From Nipponacmea schrenckii (taxonomy: Eukaryota > Mollusca > Gastropoda > Lottiidae): a stretch of DNA of 64,000 nt. Below, piece after piece: positions 27,701 through 39,797 of this stretch. The position numbers and the translations under genes are program-made. Under the pieces are notes generated by a model. It searched no databases, was not told the origin of the DNA, and saw only the letters and a program-made list of their open reading frames with translations. The stretch is taken from positions 22,317,769 to 22,381,768 of the forward strand of contig JAUJPP010000007.1 in the NCBI GenBank assembly GCA_030562195.1, given 5' to 3'. How positions within the stretch are numbered: position 1 is the stretch's first letter; each line of letters begins with the position of its first letter.

Positions 27701-30700
27701 TGACATAATTACGTATTACGTATTGTAATTGTCCGTTTTATGTTGTTGTTTTTTTTGTTGTTTTCTTTTTGCGATTCTCGGATGAGTTTGCAGACAAACT
27801 GGTAAAAGGTACAGAAATTCTAAATCTACAGTTGATTTTAGAATGATTTCTATTATCAAATAAAACAAACCCGGAAGTTCTATCTCTCTTTTTTTGCTTT
27901 AGCAAGTTTATTTACAGTTCGATTTCGACCGGATTTTCAGATTTGAAAACTTCAATGTATTTGTCAACTAACAATTATAGGTTTTATGCAATTCGGTTAA
28001 ATCTTTTACCCACGATTTGCAATTCAATATTGAAGGGTCATCGTCAAAAATTTCAGACCGTGATTTCTCGTTTAATATAAATGGTAAAATTTTGAAACTT
28101 TACCAGTTGATAGGCGATATGATTATAATTTTTGAAAAATTTTGAGAAAAAAAAATTGGAGTTGTGGTTTTGCCTCAAATGACGTAATTACCTAACTTCC
28201 GGTCTATAACAGCTAGGTGAAAAGTGAAAACTGTTTTATAAATAACTTGTCAATAGTAATTGATTTGACCTAAATAATTAGGTCAAGCTGCCATATCGGC
28301 CGACATTTTGAATTTTCGTTACAATTGTTAAAGCCGAAATTCAGACCCTATTGATAAACCGATTTCGATGAAATTTAGCACATAGATACATTGGATCATT
28401 ATCTACCTTTTCTTGGAGACCGATTTCTAAATTTCGTATTTTTTTTAGCATTGTTCAAATTTAGATTTTTTCAAAATTAGGTCATTTTAACGGCTACGGA
28501 AGTGTGACCCACTTAGACTTGAAAATTAGGTCAAATAATATTCAATGTATTGTCTACGAGAAGGTATTTTTTTAATTTGGCTTACTTAAAAAATTAATAG
28601 AGATAAGTGTACTTAAATACAGCAAAAATTGATAATTTTCATATTTCGCCATCTTTAACCGTTACGGAAGGTGTTTTTTTATTTTATGACTTTGAAAACT
28701 AGGTCAAATGATATTCAATATATTGTCTAGATGTAGGTTATTGCAAATTTAGCCTCATTTTTATTTTAAGGCTGTTGAAATACTTCATAATTGTAAGCAA
28801 TTCTAGTAATAATAACTTTATTGCACGAGGCAATCTTCCCTGGCATCTTTCTACATAAAACTACAATAACATATTCAGATAATGATGAAAAATGAAAAAA
28901 AAAAAACAACAAGCGTATGATAAAAATATATATACGAAAAGGTAAAGTGACATTATTAAAATGAAAATTTAATAAAAATGTTGGTAATTTTACATAATAT
29001 AAAAAATGAAGGTACAAATAATAAAAGACTAGCTTTTGTATCTTTTGGTCCACCATATTTTGACATATTGAGCTCTTTTCACTCTTTTAATTTGGAAACA
29101 GGATTTGTATTATGTTTTGTATAATAAATAATGAGAAGATTATCTTCAGCAAATCAAAACATGCTTTTGTTCTTTCCCATTTCTAAATTCTGAATTTAAA
29201 AATTTTAGGCATATAAGCGCCATGACCCAAGTTCTAAAGAAGAAATAGAATACATGGAGAATTTATTTGATTCAATGTGTTCTTGTTTAATGGTTCCACA
29301 AAATAGAAATAAATTTCTAAAAGGGGAAGGTTTACAGTTGATGAATTTAATGTTGAGGTAAGGAATATACCACTTTGATGAAGTGATCACAATACAATGA
29401 TGACAGTTGACATATAAATTATTCACCCTTTAATTGGCACCCTTAACATTAAGATGGACCTTAGAATTCAGGTATACAAGTTGAAAGAAACAGTGATCTC
29501 TTACAAATTACAAAAAGAGGTAGAATTATGCTGTCTTGATAACAGTTTTCAATTATTGTAAACTGTATGAAGTGCTTTATTTAATGAAAGTTGATAGATG
29601 TTTTATTTATTATATTGATATTTTTCTATTTAAATTTATAAGTTCTTTAAGGAATATCAGTAAACCAAGAACTTCAGGTGAACTTAATTCTGTTTCTAGT
29701 GTAATATTTCTGTACAATGCATTGAGAACTGTGTTGGTATAGTTTGCTTATTCATGTTAGTCTTAATGAATAATTCAATAGGCCTACAGTGATAGTAATG
29801 ATAATCATAATAATAATTCTGCTTTATTTAGAGAAAAGAGAATGTCTAGGAACAGTGCCCTAAAAGTTTTAAATCATTCCATGACAGGAAGTGAAGGCAG
29901 TGATAATTGTCAGAAATTTATTGATATATTAGGATTACGAACTATATTCCCATTATTTATGAAATCTCCCAAACCCGTTAAAGAAGGTCAAAGCAAAGAT
30001 GAAATAGAAGGTAGGTTGTTAGCTATCTTGAATTGTTATGCTTTAAGTAAGGGATAGAGGCCGAAAACTGTCTATTATGTTAGAGAGAGGACAGTTTGTG
30101 AGGGGCATTAGTCCAGAACACTGTTCTCTCTCTAACATAATAGACAGTTTGAGGACTCTATCTTACTTAAATAATAGCCCTACAAAGTTAAACTAATTGT
30201 AATCAACACAACTCATTGATTGATTAATAGTTATGTGGGTTCAGATTGTGAATTAGACTGTGGCAAACATACTCTGCAGGTGTCTTCTACACAATGTATT
30301 TATCAAGTGAAAACGATATATTTATAATTCAATCCGCCTTTAGAAATACATCCCAAGTCGAGCCAATGGATAATATTTAGTATGGACAATCCAATTTTCA
30401 AATACGGAGAGACCTTTTTTTCTGATATTTCATCTGATTATAACAAAGTAAGAGCAAAAAGAAAATGAAAATAAGGATATATATCGAACTCTAATGCCAC
30501 AACAATTAGGTTTAACAAACATTTGGAAAAAAACTGACGTAGATGCGATTGTAAACAAAGACCTATCAGAAAAAACAGAATCAAAAACATGTTGTATTTC
30601 ACTTTATCAAATGGGAACGTTGTAAAATAAAACTGAATATATAATTGAATTCCATTGTCAGTGAAAACATAGAAGGTCAAAACAACTAAAAAATAATGGA

Positions 30701-33521
30701 CACTTTTTTCAAAATAATGGACACTTTTTTCAAAATATTAGTGAACAATTTTCATGAAATAGTTGACAGTAAGTGAGTAGTTCAAACAACACTCATAATA
30801 CTAGAGAATGGATAAATACAACAAAGGATGACGTCATAGCTGTTATTTAACATACTTTACATTTATGAAAATGCAGTTAAAAATGTTTCAGTAAATTCCT
30901 TTTTATGTTGCAAAGTATTCACAAAGGTAAGCTAGTATTTAGGATGAGTTATGTTATATATTATCACAGAGATTTATTGCTAAAAAAAAATAAACCCTCT
31001 TTTAATGATTTCAGAACATGTTACCTCTATAGTTGGTTCATTATTGAAAAATTGTCAAGGAACTCAAAGACAAAGACTTTTAAATAAATTTACTGAAAAT
31101 GATCACGAAAAGGTAAGTTAGGGGTTATGCTTCAGCTTTACCTATTCGCTAATTATTTCAAAATATCTACAATTTAAGATGCAGGTTTCTTTGAATTCAG
31201 GCTTGAGTTTCATCTGAATGTAATCATATGTTTGTATGTTTATTTTCAAACCTGTATCGCAGTAAACCTTTAATTTGACAGTATAAGCATGTTATCACAA
31301 TACTGGTTGGATTGGCCATATATATGAGATTAGATTATCTTATCTCACAATTTATACAATAACTGCTCAACAGGATTATTTTAAATTTAACATTATGTCT
31401 CGTCCCTGTAGTTTTCCATCTTAAGTTATTGTTACAGGTTGAACGATTAGTAGAATTACATTTAAAATATCTAGATAGAGTTCGGACTTGCGATAATGAA
31501 ATAGAACAAGAAAAAGTTGTAAGTTTCATTCCATTAGAAATTCTTTATGCTTTCACTATTTATACAATAGATTATTGAATATTGAGAATTCTATAAAACA
31601 GTACTACAAGGGACTTTGTGGTCAGCAGGTTAAATGCTACAGTATACACTGAGAATTCTGACGTCTGAATATAATCCATCCGATTACACAAGGAACACTG
31701 TGCTTCTAGTTCTTTCTTTTTTTAAACTGCGTTTAAAACTGCTTTTGATAGACATAGCTGATAAACTTTTGTTGTTAAATGTTTAATATTTCTATTGTAG
31801 AGATATAAAAAACAAGGCAAATCTATTGATTCTGATTTAGATGATGAATTCTATTTAAAAAGATTAGATTCTGGTCTATTTACATTACAATTAGTAGACT
31901 ATATTATGTTAGAAGTTTGTTCATCAGGGGAACCATCAGTAAGTTTTTCCATCATCAATATTTCAAATATTGCATATATCTTTATGGTACAACTTTTGAA
32001 GTTATATGAAACTAAATATTTGGATTAAATGCCATGTTTTGCAAATGCATTATATTTTTTAGATAATTGGGTAATCTGACCTGTTTTAGAATCTTTATTA
32101 TGCACAGTTGATTGTCATTATATTTATGTTACTGTGTGGAAAATTCCCCTTTATCTATCTTTACAAATTTGGACAAAGTAAACTAATATAAATGTTAGAT
32201 TTGTTCCTAGAGCAAGTAAACACCAATATATTAAATCCTAGGTTTGATTTATGAATACTTTACCAGTTCTTTATAAGCTATATTATATATTGTGTAGGTA
32301 AAACAAAGAGTTATGCAGATATTAAATATGAGAGGTGGTTCAGTGAAAGCTATTAGATATATAATGAGAGGTAAGACTGACTGCTTACTCTTCAAACGCC
32401 AGGGGTGCATATATGTGCCTGCTTGCTCAAACACCATGACACAGTTATGCCAAAAGAGTTCTTACTAAAATCCCATTCAAAAACAAACCATCGAACACCC
32501 TAACAAACTACCTCACCGCTTGAGAGCTGAAGGTCAAGACTATCTCTAGATGTAAACAAAAGTCAGGTGGTTGTTCTGTGGAAATTTTAGTTTGAAAATC
32601 AGGCCTATTCTGCAGTTGACATTGTGTATATTGTTCCATATAGTAATAGCATAATGGCATATAGTGTTTTGGATGAAGATTGCGATTTAGAAATTGATTT
32701 TTTGGAGGATGCTATATGGATTAATTAAACACAGCAAATAACATATAGCCCTGGTCGAGACCACCGTTGACGAGAATCGTCCCTCGGGTTTCACACCTGG
32801 CCACATTTCAAACTTCTGATCAAGGTAGGGTTTTCGGTGATATTAAAACTTCTAAGAAAATGATATTAGTCAGGTTTTTAATAAAAACAACATTTACAAT
32901 AAATATAAGGAAAGTTAAAGCCTAAATCTGAAACAAATATTGCATAAATTTCATCCATTTTGTGACAATTTTCATATCAGGTAATTTATTCTATCTTGAA
33001 AAGCTTTAAAGTTAAAGACAACACATATTTTTTGTTGCAATGTTGAAAAACTATCTGGCCTTTACAAATAGTACAATATAAACAATCCGGCGTTCGAAGA
33101 GTTAATCTTCTTAATCTTTATCTGATATTACTATTTACCACGTCTTACATTGTTAAGTTTCAATGGTATGGAAGAGTTGTATGATTTCATGTACCGGTAT
33201 ATCAGAGTGTTAAATATCCTAAGTTATGATAAAATGGCTCCTTTTGAATACAAGGGGTGAAGATTTTGTAAATTATGTTAGTCCTTTTCAGACAGTAACT
33301 CCAGCTGCGTCATTTCCATCTATCAGGTTCCTGATACACATAACAAGGCTCTCGCAATCCCTTTAACAAAAACCTGGGGTTTAGAGGCATTTTATTTTAT
33401 TGATATCTTATGACTGTGGTTTGTCTTTACAGAATATGCTGGAAATATTGGTGATGCTAAAGATGACAGCACGCAAGAAGCTGAACAAGACAGAATATTA
33501 AAACTGGTAGATCAATTTTAA
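24745..33521 (+). CDS. CTNNBL1: Beta-catenin-like protein 1
   Basis: Sixteen exons: 24745-24774, 25026-25202, 25596-25702, 25920-26059, 26290-26387, 26621-26714, 26884-26975, 27259-27331, 27524-27582, 29209-29357, 29832-30010, 31015-31112, 31438-31518, 31801-31938, 32298-32370, 33433-33521. Together they make 1677 bases, 558 residues; the human protein is 563. All phases agree. The N-terminus (MEVEELLSFKFDKPG) carries a basic PSKRKK nuclear signal near residues 18-23. The rest is a helical armadillo-like fold with family stretches AIIENITEFRPDICSEAAQQ, DSMCSCLMVPQNRNKF and NMRGGSVKAIRYIMR, ending EQDRILKLVDQF. The protein is a nuclear component associated with the Prp19/CDC5L spliceosome complex. 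It is transcribed head to head with ZC3H18. Confidence 0.97.
27583..29208 (+). other. CTNNBL1 intron containing repeats
   Basis: The longest part holds the repeat at 28290-28805. After it comes AATAATAACTTTATTGC (near 28806), which resembles a retroelement tail. The rest is unassigned AT-rich sequence. Confidence 0.5.
28290..28805 (+). repeat. Dispersed repeat, copy 1 (inverse copy at 63475-64000)
   Basis: Starts GCCATATCGGCCG, passes CTTTTCTTGGAGACCGATTT and AACGGCTACGGAAG, and ends ATTGTAAGCAATTCT. A nearly identical sequence runs in the opposite direction at the right edge of the window. It has two internal copies of a segment around AGGTCAAAT and TATTCAATATATTGTCTA. No ORF. The left boundary may lie further left, because the other copy is cut by the window edge. 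Confidence 0.9.
30042..30171. repeat. Near-perfect hairpin in a CTNNBL1 intron
   Basis: Arms 30042-30094 and 30121-30171 are complementary. The central 30 or so pairs (AAACTGTCTATTATGTTAGA on one side) are almost unbroken, the outer 20 are imperfect, and the loop is about 26 nt. It lies 31 bases after the exon ending at 30010. It could be a small foldback element or an RNA hairpin; neither is proven. Confidence 0.85.
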
Positions 33522-35083
33522 ATTGACATTGTGGACTATGTGGGCTAATATCTTCTCCGAGCTAGTGCCTGGCAAAATTGTCCTAATTTGATGTGGTTTT
33601 TCTAATTGACAACTAGACAAAGTAATTTTCTTCAGAGGAACTGGACAGAAAGCAATTCCTAGTTCATTGTAAGAGTCATGAATCAGATATGATTTTCAAA
33701 TATTTGTATAAGTAAGAGCATGTCAATTTGTTCACTGTCAATCTAATTTAGACTAGCTTTCGATTTCTTTCCTTTTTTTGTTCTCTTTTTTTTGCCTCCA
33801 GTGCACATAACAATTTTTTAAAACAGAATCTTATTTAAATGATGGTATTTTTAACCAATAAATTCAATGTCATATTGAACTTGTTTCTTGACACTTAGTA
33901 TAAATTTGGTTTTAGCAAAAGCCAATGTGTCTGTGTCTTTAAAGCCAATATCCCATATTCTTGTCAAAAAACAGGTCTTATTATACACACTTATTAGTTA
34001 GAAATAAAATCTTTAGAACAATGTGGACTAAAAATGTAATCTAATTGGATTGATATTGTGTATAGAGTAATGTGTAACTACACCATAAAATATATACTTG
34101 AAAGTTTTGAGTTCTGTTATTTCATCACTATTGATAGTATATTTCAAATGAAATGTGCTCGATAGTCCCGCTTTCATTTATAGAGAGACAATCTTCTTAT
34201 GGTATATTTTGTGACAATATTCCTTTAGGGAAGAAAGTATAGTTTGCTGGTCAAGGTCAACATAATTGTTTTGTTTTAAAAAAAGATTGTTTTATTAATA
34301 AGGAACATGAATCATAATGCTTAATCTGTCAAGTTTCTATTAAAATGTTCAAATGACATAATCAATTTCATGGATTACATCAAGTTAGAAATAGGTGGAA
34401 AATAGCTTCTACTGTGCTGAACAAAATTGGACGCATTTTAAGTTAAAGGCAATAACTTGTCAAATTCATAAATATATGATCACATCAAATTTCATTTAAA
34501 TTTGGGTAAAATGTGTTGCCTCAAATTCAAACTTGTCCAAGAATTCAGTATATATGATCAAAACTCTAAAAATAAGATTCATCCAAAAATTATCAAGTCA
34601 AACTATACAAAGATATTAACATTAATCATCCCACCAAGTCCAGTCTAAATCAGGTAAAATCTTTAGTTTCTATTGTGCTCACAAGAAATGTTGACTGTAT
34701 AAATGGGGTTGTTATTATTATAGCAAAAAAAAAACAAGAAATATTTGAATAGACAAACAAGGGAACTTTGCTAAAACTTTTATTTACATCATACACTGTT
34801 TTGTTTATACTCATCAACACTAAATAAATTGTAGTAATACAAAACAAATAAATTAGTCAAAACGGATTTTTCATACTTTGCCAAATATGAGATTTTTTCA
34901 TACTTTCAGTTTGATAAGGATCTTATATTTTTCTGAAATAAATCAAGATGTAAATTGTGAATCTGGTACTTTATTTTTGTAGTTTGCATCAATTTTGTGT
35001 ACAAAGGAAAACAAAAATTGTTTCCAAGTTAATTTAGTTAACATTGAGTTATCACATTCACTTCTTTGTTATCCAATATTATA
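33522..35083. other. Convergent intergenic region and 3' UTRs
   Basis: This lies between the CTNNBL1 stop and the UQCRFS1 stop. It holds AT-rich sequence and candidate poly(A) signals for both strands, including minus-strand AATAAA at 34970-34975 for UQCRFS1. No gene seen. Confidence 0.6.
33857..33862 (+). terminator. Candidate polyadenylation signal AATAAA for CTNNBL1
   Basis: AATAAA lies about 335 bases after the stop. Another candidate lies near 34001. Confidence 0.35.
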
Positions 35084-38000
35084 TTAACCAACAACAACTA
35101 AATCCTCACTCGGAAAACTATATTCTGGTATTTCAAGATTTAATGGTGCAGGACCTTTTCTAATTCTACCTGATGTATCATAATGTGAACCATGACATGG
35201 GCAGAAATAACCACCAAAATCTCCAGCATCAGCTATTGGTACACAACCTGAAAAACAATGAACTTGGTTTATATTTGGTGAATGATTCAAATGTCAATCA
35301 TATCAGATTTAAAAGATTTAGAATCAGATTTTATTTTCTATTGAACTGATGATATAATATTAACACGAAGTAAAGCTACACTGATATATACCTAAATGTG
35401 TACAGACTCCAATAACAATTAACCACTCAGGTTTCTGTGCCCGGTCATCATCATGTTGTGGATCTCTCAAAGTCTTTAAATCTATTGCTCTCTCAGTTTC
35501 TATTTCTTCAGGTGTACGATGTCTAACAAATAGGGGTTTTCCACGCCATTTAAATGTAGCACCGGTTCCTTCTGGTATAGAACTTAACTTTATTTCAATT
35601 TTAGATAAAGCCAATACATCAGCTGAGGCACTCATACTTGAAATAAATGTCGTAACCAGGTATTTTGAACAAAAAACTGTAGCTACGCCTGCACCTATAA
35701 ACAAAAAAAAAACATAACAATTAAATAGACAGTAGTTTCATAGAGCACCACATTTCTTATGCTGTCAAATTATAATAATTTGCATGAATAAGTAGTTTCC
35801 ATAACTTACAGCAAGATCCTCATCCTAAGTGACCGTATAATTACAAATCTTGATTGAATCTGATTAGTTTTCAGAGGTCATCGATAGTGAACCTATCCAT
35901 TTATTATAGGATATTGGTGGTAACCAAAAACAATTAGTCTGATCTATTAAATAGTAAGTGAAAATCTGTCATAGATCTATATAAGATTTATTACAAACCT
36001 ATTCTCATATTAAAAGAAGATAAACAGACACTTACTTCCTACAGTTAAATAAGAAAATGCTCTTCTTTCATTATCCGAAGCAGAAGTCTCGGTTTCAGGA
36101 TCAAACAGGGTCTTTCTTCGGTATGGATCAAAATTTGGTACTTTAACATCTGTATGAACATATCTGACTTGTGTTGTGGCTGAAAAAAGCATAGTGCACA
36201 AGTGAGTTATATATATACAATTACGATACTACACATCCAAAGGAAGTCTAAGGTCTTCATAAGGGTTAGTTTCAGAATTTGGAACAGTATTTGACATATT
36301 AAACAAAAGTCAAAAGATTTGTAGTCCTGCATAGAATGTGAGCATGTCATAAGAATATTTATGACTGAATTTTGTAATTTTCTATATGCACCACATCCAA
36401 TGATTATTATTTTCTTTTATCAAAACTAAAATATTTCGTGTTAATTCACTTTGGTCACAACAACCAACACCAACAATACTTTTGCAGAGAAAGACCTTGG
36501 AGTTATATTCCAGAACAACCTCAAATTTGACCAGCAGAGAAATGTAAAAACTCAAACGAAATGATAGGATTCCTTCCTTCAGACACAGACACTTATAAGA
36601 CCAATCTTAGAATATGCAGTGGTAGTTTGGCATCCACATCTAAAGAAAGATATCCAACTTATAGAAAACGTTCAAAGAAGAGCAACACGTTCAAAGAAGA
36701 GCAACAAAGATCACCCCATCAATAAACAACTACCATACCCTGAATGACTGAAACACCTAGGCCTACCAACATTAAAGTACCGAAGAAAAAGAAACAATAT
36801 TATCCAAGTTTGCAGAATTATCCACGGAATAGACAAAACAGCTGAAACGATCTTCCAACCATCACAAGAAATTAGAACCAGAGGACATCATTTAAAAATA
36901 TCTAAACCACAGTGCAGACTAGATTTGAGAAAAAAACTATTTTTCTGTTCGAGTCATCAACGACTGGAACTCCCTCCCTAACTACGTCATAAACTCAACT
37001 TCACTTAACCAATTCAAGACGAATACCAGTTAAAACGGTAACATGTCAAAACGGTAACAAATTTTATTAGTCAAAACGGTAACAACTCCACCAAAACGGT
37101 AACGGAAATTAGGTTAAAACGGTAACATCTCCGCTCAAACGGTAACAGATATTTTTGGTTAAAACGGTAACGAAATAAATCCTATAATTAATGTGATCTT
37201 TATTAATCAAGATAGTATTAACTTAAAATCAGTGATTGAAAAGAACTCAAACAATCTTTGCCAATTGATCAAAGTAATATACGGTACCAGTATACCGACA
37301 TAGGCCTAATAAGCTAACAGATTTCCTGACAACTATCATTATTAGTAATCACGATCATAATTAAAACGCGATACATAATATTTTCTAATTAATGACATAA
37401 ACAGAAATAAAGTACTTGTCCGATGCCCGACTTATAAAAAATTTTGTTCGTCAGCACATTTTATGAATAATGTTGCACTTGTTTGACTGTCTGTTTGGAA
37501 TTGGAGGCGCGTTCGATGCCCTCTTTTAGTTGTAAAAAATAAATAGTGGAGGTGTCGCCCAGGAGCAAAAATCGAACGCAACCACCTCACAGATACTCGT
37601 AACGCACTGCTCACATGATGTCTTTGAACACTTCTGACAGTTCAGAGATTATTTACCCAACCTTCTTTTTTTGTACAGATTACAAAGAGCCCATACATTA
37701 AAGAAATACATAAATAGTTTACATGTAGGCATCAGTACGATAGAGACAATATCTTTGAACAAACGGTTTTAGCACTAAAAATTAAGGTGTGTCTGTTTTG
37801 TCAACTTATTCTTCGTCGGACGAGGTGCGTACATAGTAGACCTGTGCATACATTTTCACAATCCATTGTTATTTTTACTATGACGAAATGTTTATATTAA
37901 AGAAATGTACAAAATAAATTATTTTTATTCACCAAAATATCTGTTACCGTTTTAACTAATAAAATTTGTTACCGTTTTGACATGTTACCGTTTTAACTGG

Positions 38001-38559
38001 ATACCTTCAAGACTAATCTTAATACAGCTTGGAAAAACATTGACTCCAAATTCAAACCTAGTTTTATGGAAATCTGACAGACATCTTTTCAAAACTTTAT
38101 CAGACCAATCTATCTACAAATTTTAAGATTATCATTAATAACCTGATTTAGATGCGCAAAAAGAAAAAGAAAAATAATTTTTGATAATTTTATTACATTA
38201 CTTCAATCTGCAAGTCTTTTCAATGATTTTATAAGGTGGTTAAAAAGCCTGAAGGCTAACTAACAAACCGAAGAACAGGTATAACAGGTATAATGCAATC
38301 TTCTGTTTTACTTACCAGCAATACTAGAGCATACTCTCATTTTCAATGCCTGTCCTTGTCTGACCATTGGAGTTGGATTCCTCATTGACAAGGAGATTGG
38401 AATTACTTTAGAACCAGCATCTTCTAACCCAACTTTAACGATTTTCGGAACATTATTAACAAAATTCGGGAAATACGTTGTGGTAGCAGTCTTGAATTGT
38501 TGTTGAAGTTTTAACATCTTGTATCTTATGTAAGCTGCCTTTCTATTAGGCTTATTCAA
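35084..38559 (-). CDS. UQCRFS1: Cytochrome b-c1 complex Rieske iron-sulfur subunit
   Basis: Four exons, 5' to 3': 38559-38316, 36179-36036, 35694-35392, 35247-35084. They total 855 bases, 284 residues; human is 274. The N-terminus is a basic, Ser/Thr-rich mitochondrial presequence. The segment [17 protein letters not shown] marks the mature protein, followed by the membrane anchor and the hinge [12 protein letters not shown]. The [2Fe-2S] ligands are present: C227 and H229 in CTHLGC, C246 and H249 in CPCHGSH, with C232 and C248 for the disulfide. It ends SEDLVVVG. It carries electrons from ubiquinol to cytochrome c1 in complex III. The first in-frame ATG (38559) is used here; a second at 38517 gives MLKLQQQ and may be the real start. 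The first intron holds a LINE remnant and a nested transposon. Confidence 0.97.
36470..38080 (+). mobile_element. Degenerate LINE reverse-transcriptase C-terminal remnant, interrupted by an insertion
   Basis: Conceptual translation gives non-LTR retrotransposon pieces, in order: [60 protein letters not shown], and a tail ending AWKNIDSKF then a stop near 38076. Frameshifts and stops break the frame, and a short duplication (CGTTCAAAGAAGAGCAACA) occurs near 36668-36706. The 37026-38000 element splits it. It lies antisense in UQCRFS1 intron 1. Probably of the CR1/Jockey-like group. Confidence 0.75.
37026..38000. mobile_element. 975-bp TIR element with AAAACGGTAAC subterminal repeats
   Basis: The ends are CCAGTTAAAACGGTAACATG and its inverse. 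The terminal inverted repeats extend to about 60 bases (37026-37083 against 37941-38000). The AAACGGTAAC motif occurs seven times in the first 150 bases and three times, inverted, at the right end. ATA flanks both sides (37023-37025 and 38001-38003). Removing the element and one ATA restores an open LINE reading frame across the site. No transposase ORF, so it is non-autonomous. The superfamily is not assigned. Confidence 0.85.
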
Positions 38560-38644
38560 GCAAAATATAGAAGTTTTTCCTCGAAAGGTGACCGACTGTC
38601 AGGTCGTACAAAAGGCCGATTGTCGTAATTAAGTGGTTTTAGGG

Positions 38645-38653
38645 ACTTCCGGT
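38645..38653. promoter_or_regulatory. ETS/GABP-type site upstream of UQCRFS1
   Basis: ACTTCCGGT is the complement of ACCGGAAGT and lies 86 bases upstream of the first UQCRFS1 ATG. Such sites (NRF-2/GABP) are typical of nuclear genes for respiratory-chain proteins. Confidence 0.5.
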
Positions 38654-38659
38654 GTTAGT

Positions 38660-39797
38660 ATGCCTGATGTTTGCTCAAAACCGGCTGACTTAAAGTAGCA
38701 TTTTATTGGGGTTGTTTGTTCAAACAAAATAAAATAGTAACATGTGCTTATTTCAAAGGTAAAAAAAAATGCCATAATAGTGAAAATTGAGATCGTAATT
38801 GTTTGATAGTGTGAAGACGGATAGAATCTCTTAGATACTACATTGAATAAAACTTATATAGGCCTACATGTACGTTCAAACCAAACCAAACAGTTATCGC
38901 TTCGCATATTTGATCATTATTTATTTTGTAAATTTCCCCAGAAGCAGATGATTTGTTATCAAAATGATGAATACTGAAATTTATAGTATAGTCTCTACTT
39001 GTGACCTAGGCCAGTGCCTCTCTAACACTATAACACAAACTAACACAAACCAAACATTCCCTTTAAAATGTGAAATTGTTAGTCACGTGGTACGTACGCC
39101 CCAAAATCACAAGCCAGTTCAACAAATGAATAAAACTGTTTTATTCGAGACTTTCACTTCATTTAAATTGAAATTAACTATTTGTTAATAGTTTTAATTA
39201 TTTCTTCGATAAATTTATAATGTAAAAATCATAGACTATGGTAAAAATATAATTTAACGATTGTCGTGATATGTAGAAGCAATCGAAACCACGTAGTTGA
39301 TTATTTTCTAAAAGAAACTCAACTCAGATTAGATTTAATTGAAAAAAATAGTTTTATTCTTCTCGTGATTCGTGATTTTCATTTAAATATATTTCATTGA
39401 TTTGAATTTTTAAAATAAAAATACCCGCTTTTTCGATTATAATGTACATGATTGTGTATTATGTTTTTCAACTTTTGATTAGTAATGTTTTTAGGTGGTC
39501 AGATTGAAAACATGACGGCTTTCGACAGTTTCGTCCTGAAAAGGGTACTCATCAAAGAACAACATGTTGATGTTTGCTAATTCTGATAGATCTGGGATTT
39601 GAAGTGTATAATGAAATTTTACATAAATCAAAAATTATCTTATATAAAGAACTATTAATAACTTAAAGCATTTCCTTATATTGTTATTTGTCAACAGTTT
39701 GGGCACCTGCTAGTGTCGTATTGAGAACAACACGAGTGACACGAGTTGAGTAGATGAAAGTAGGTCATTATTTCGAAGAAAGCGTTAGATTTTCAAA
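38660..39797. other. Head-to-head intergenic region of UQCRFS1 and the chromodomain gene
   Basis: Holds the promoters of both genes. The repeat CGAGTGACACGAGTTGAG is near 39732-39750, just before the chromodomain gene's first exon. An open frame at 38964-39188 looks spurious. Confidence 0.5.
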
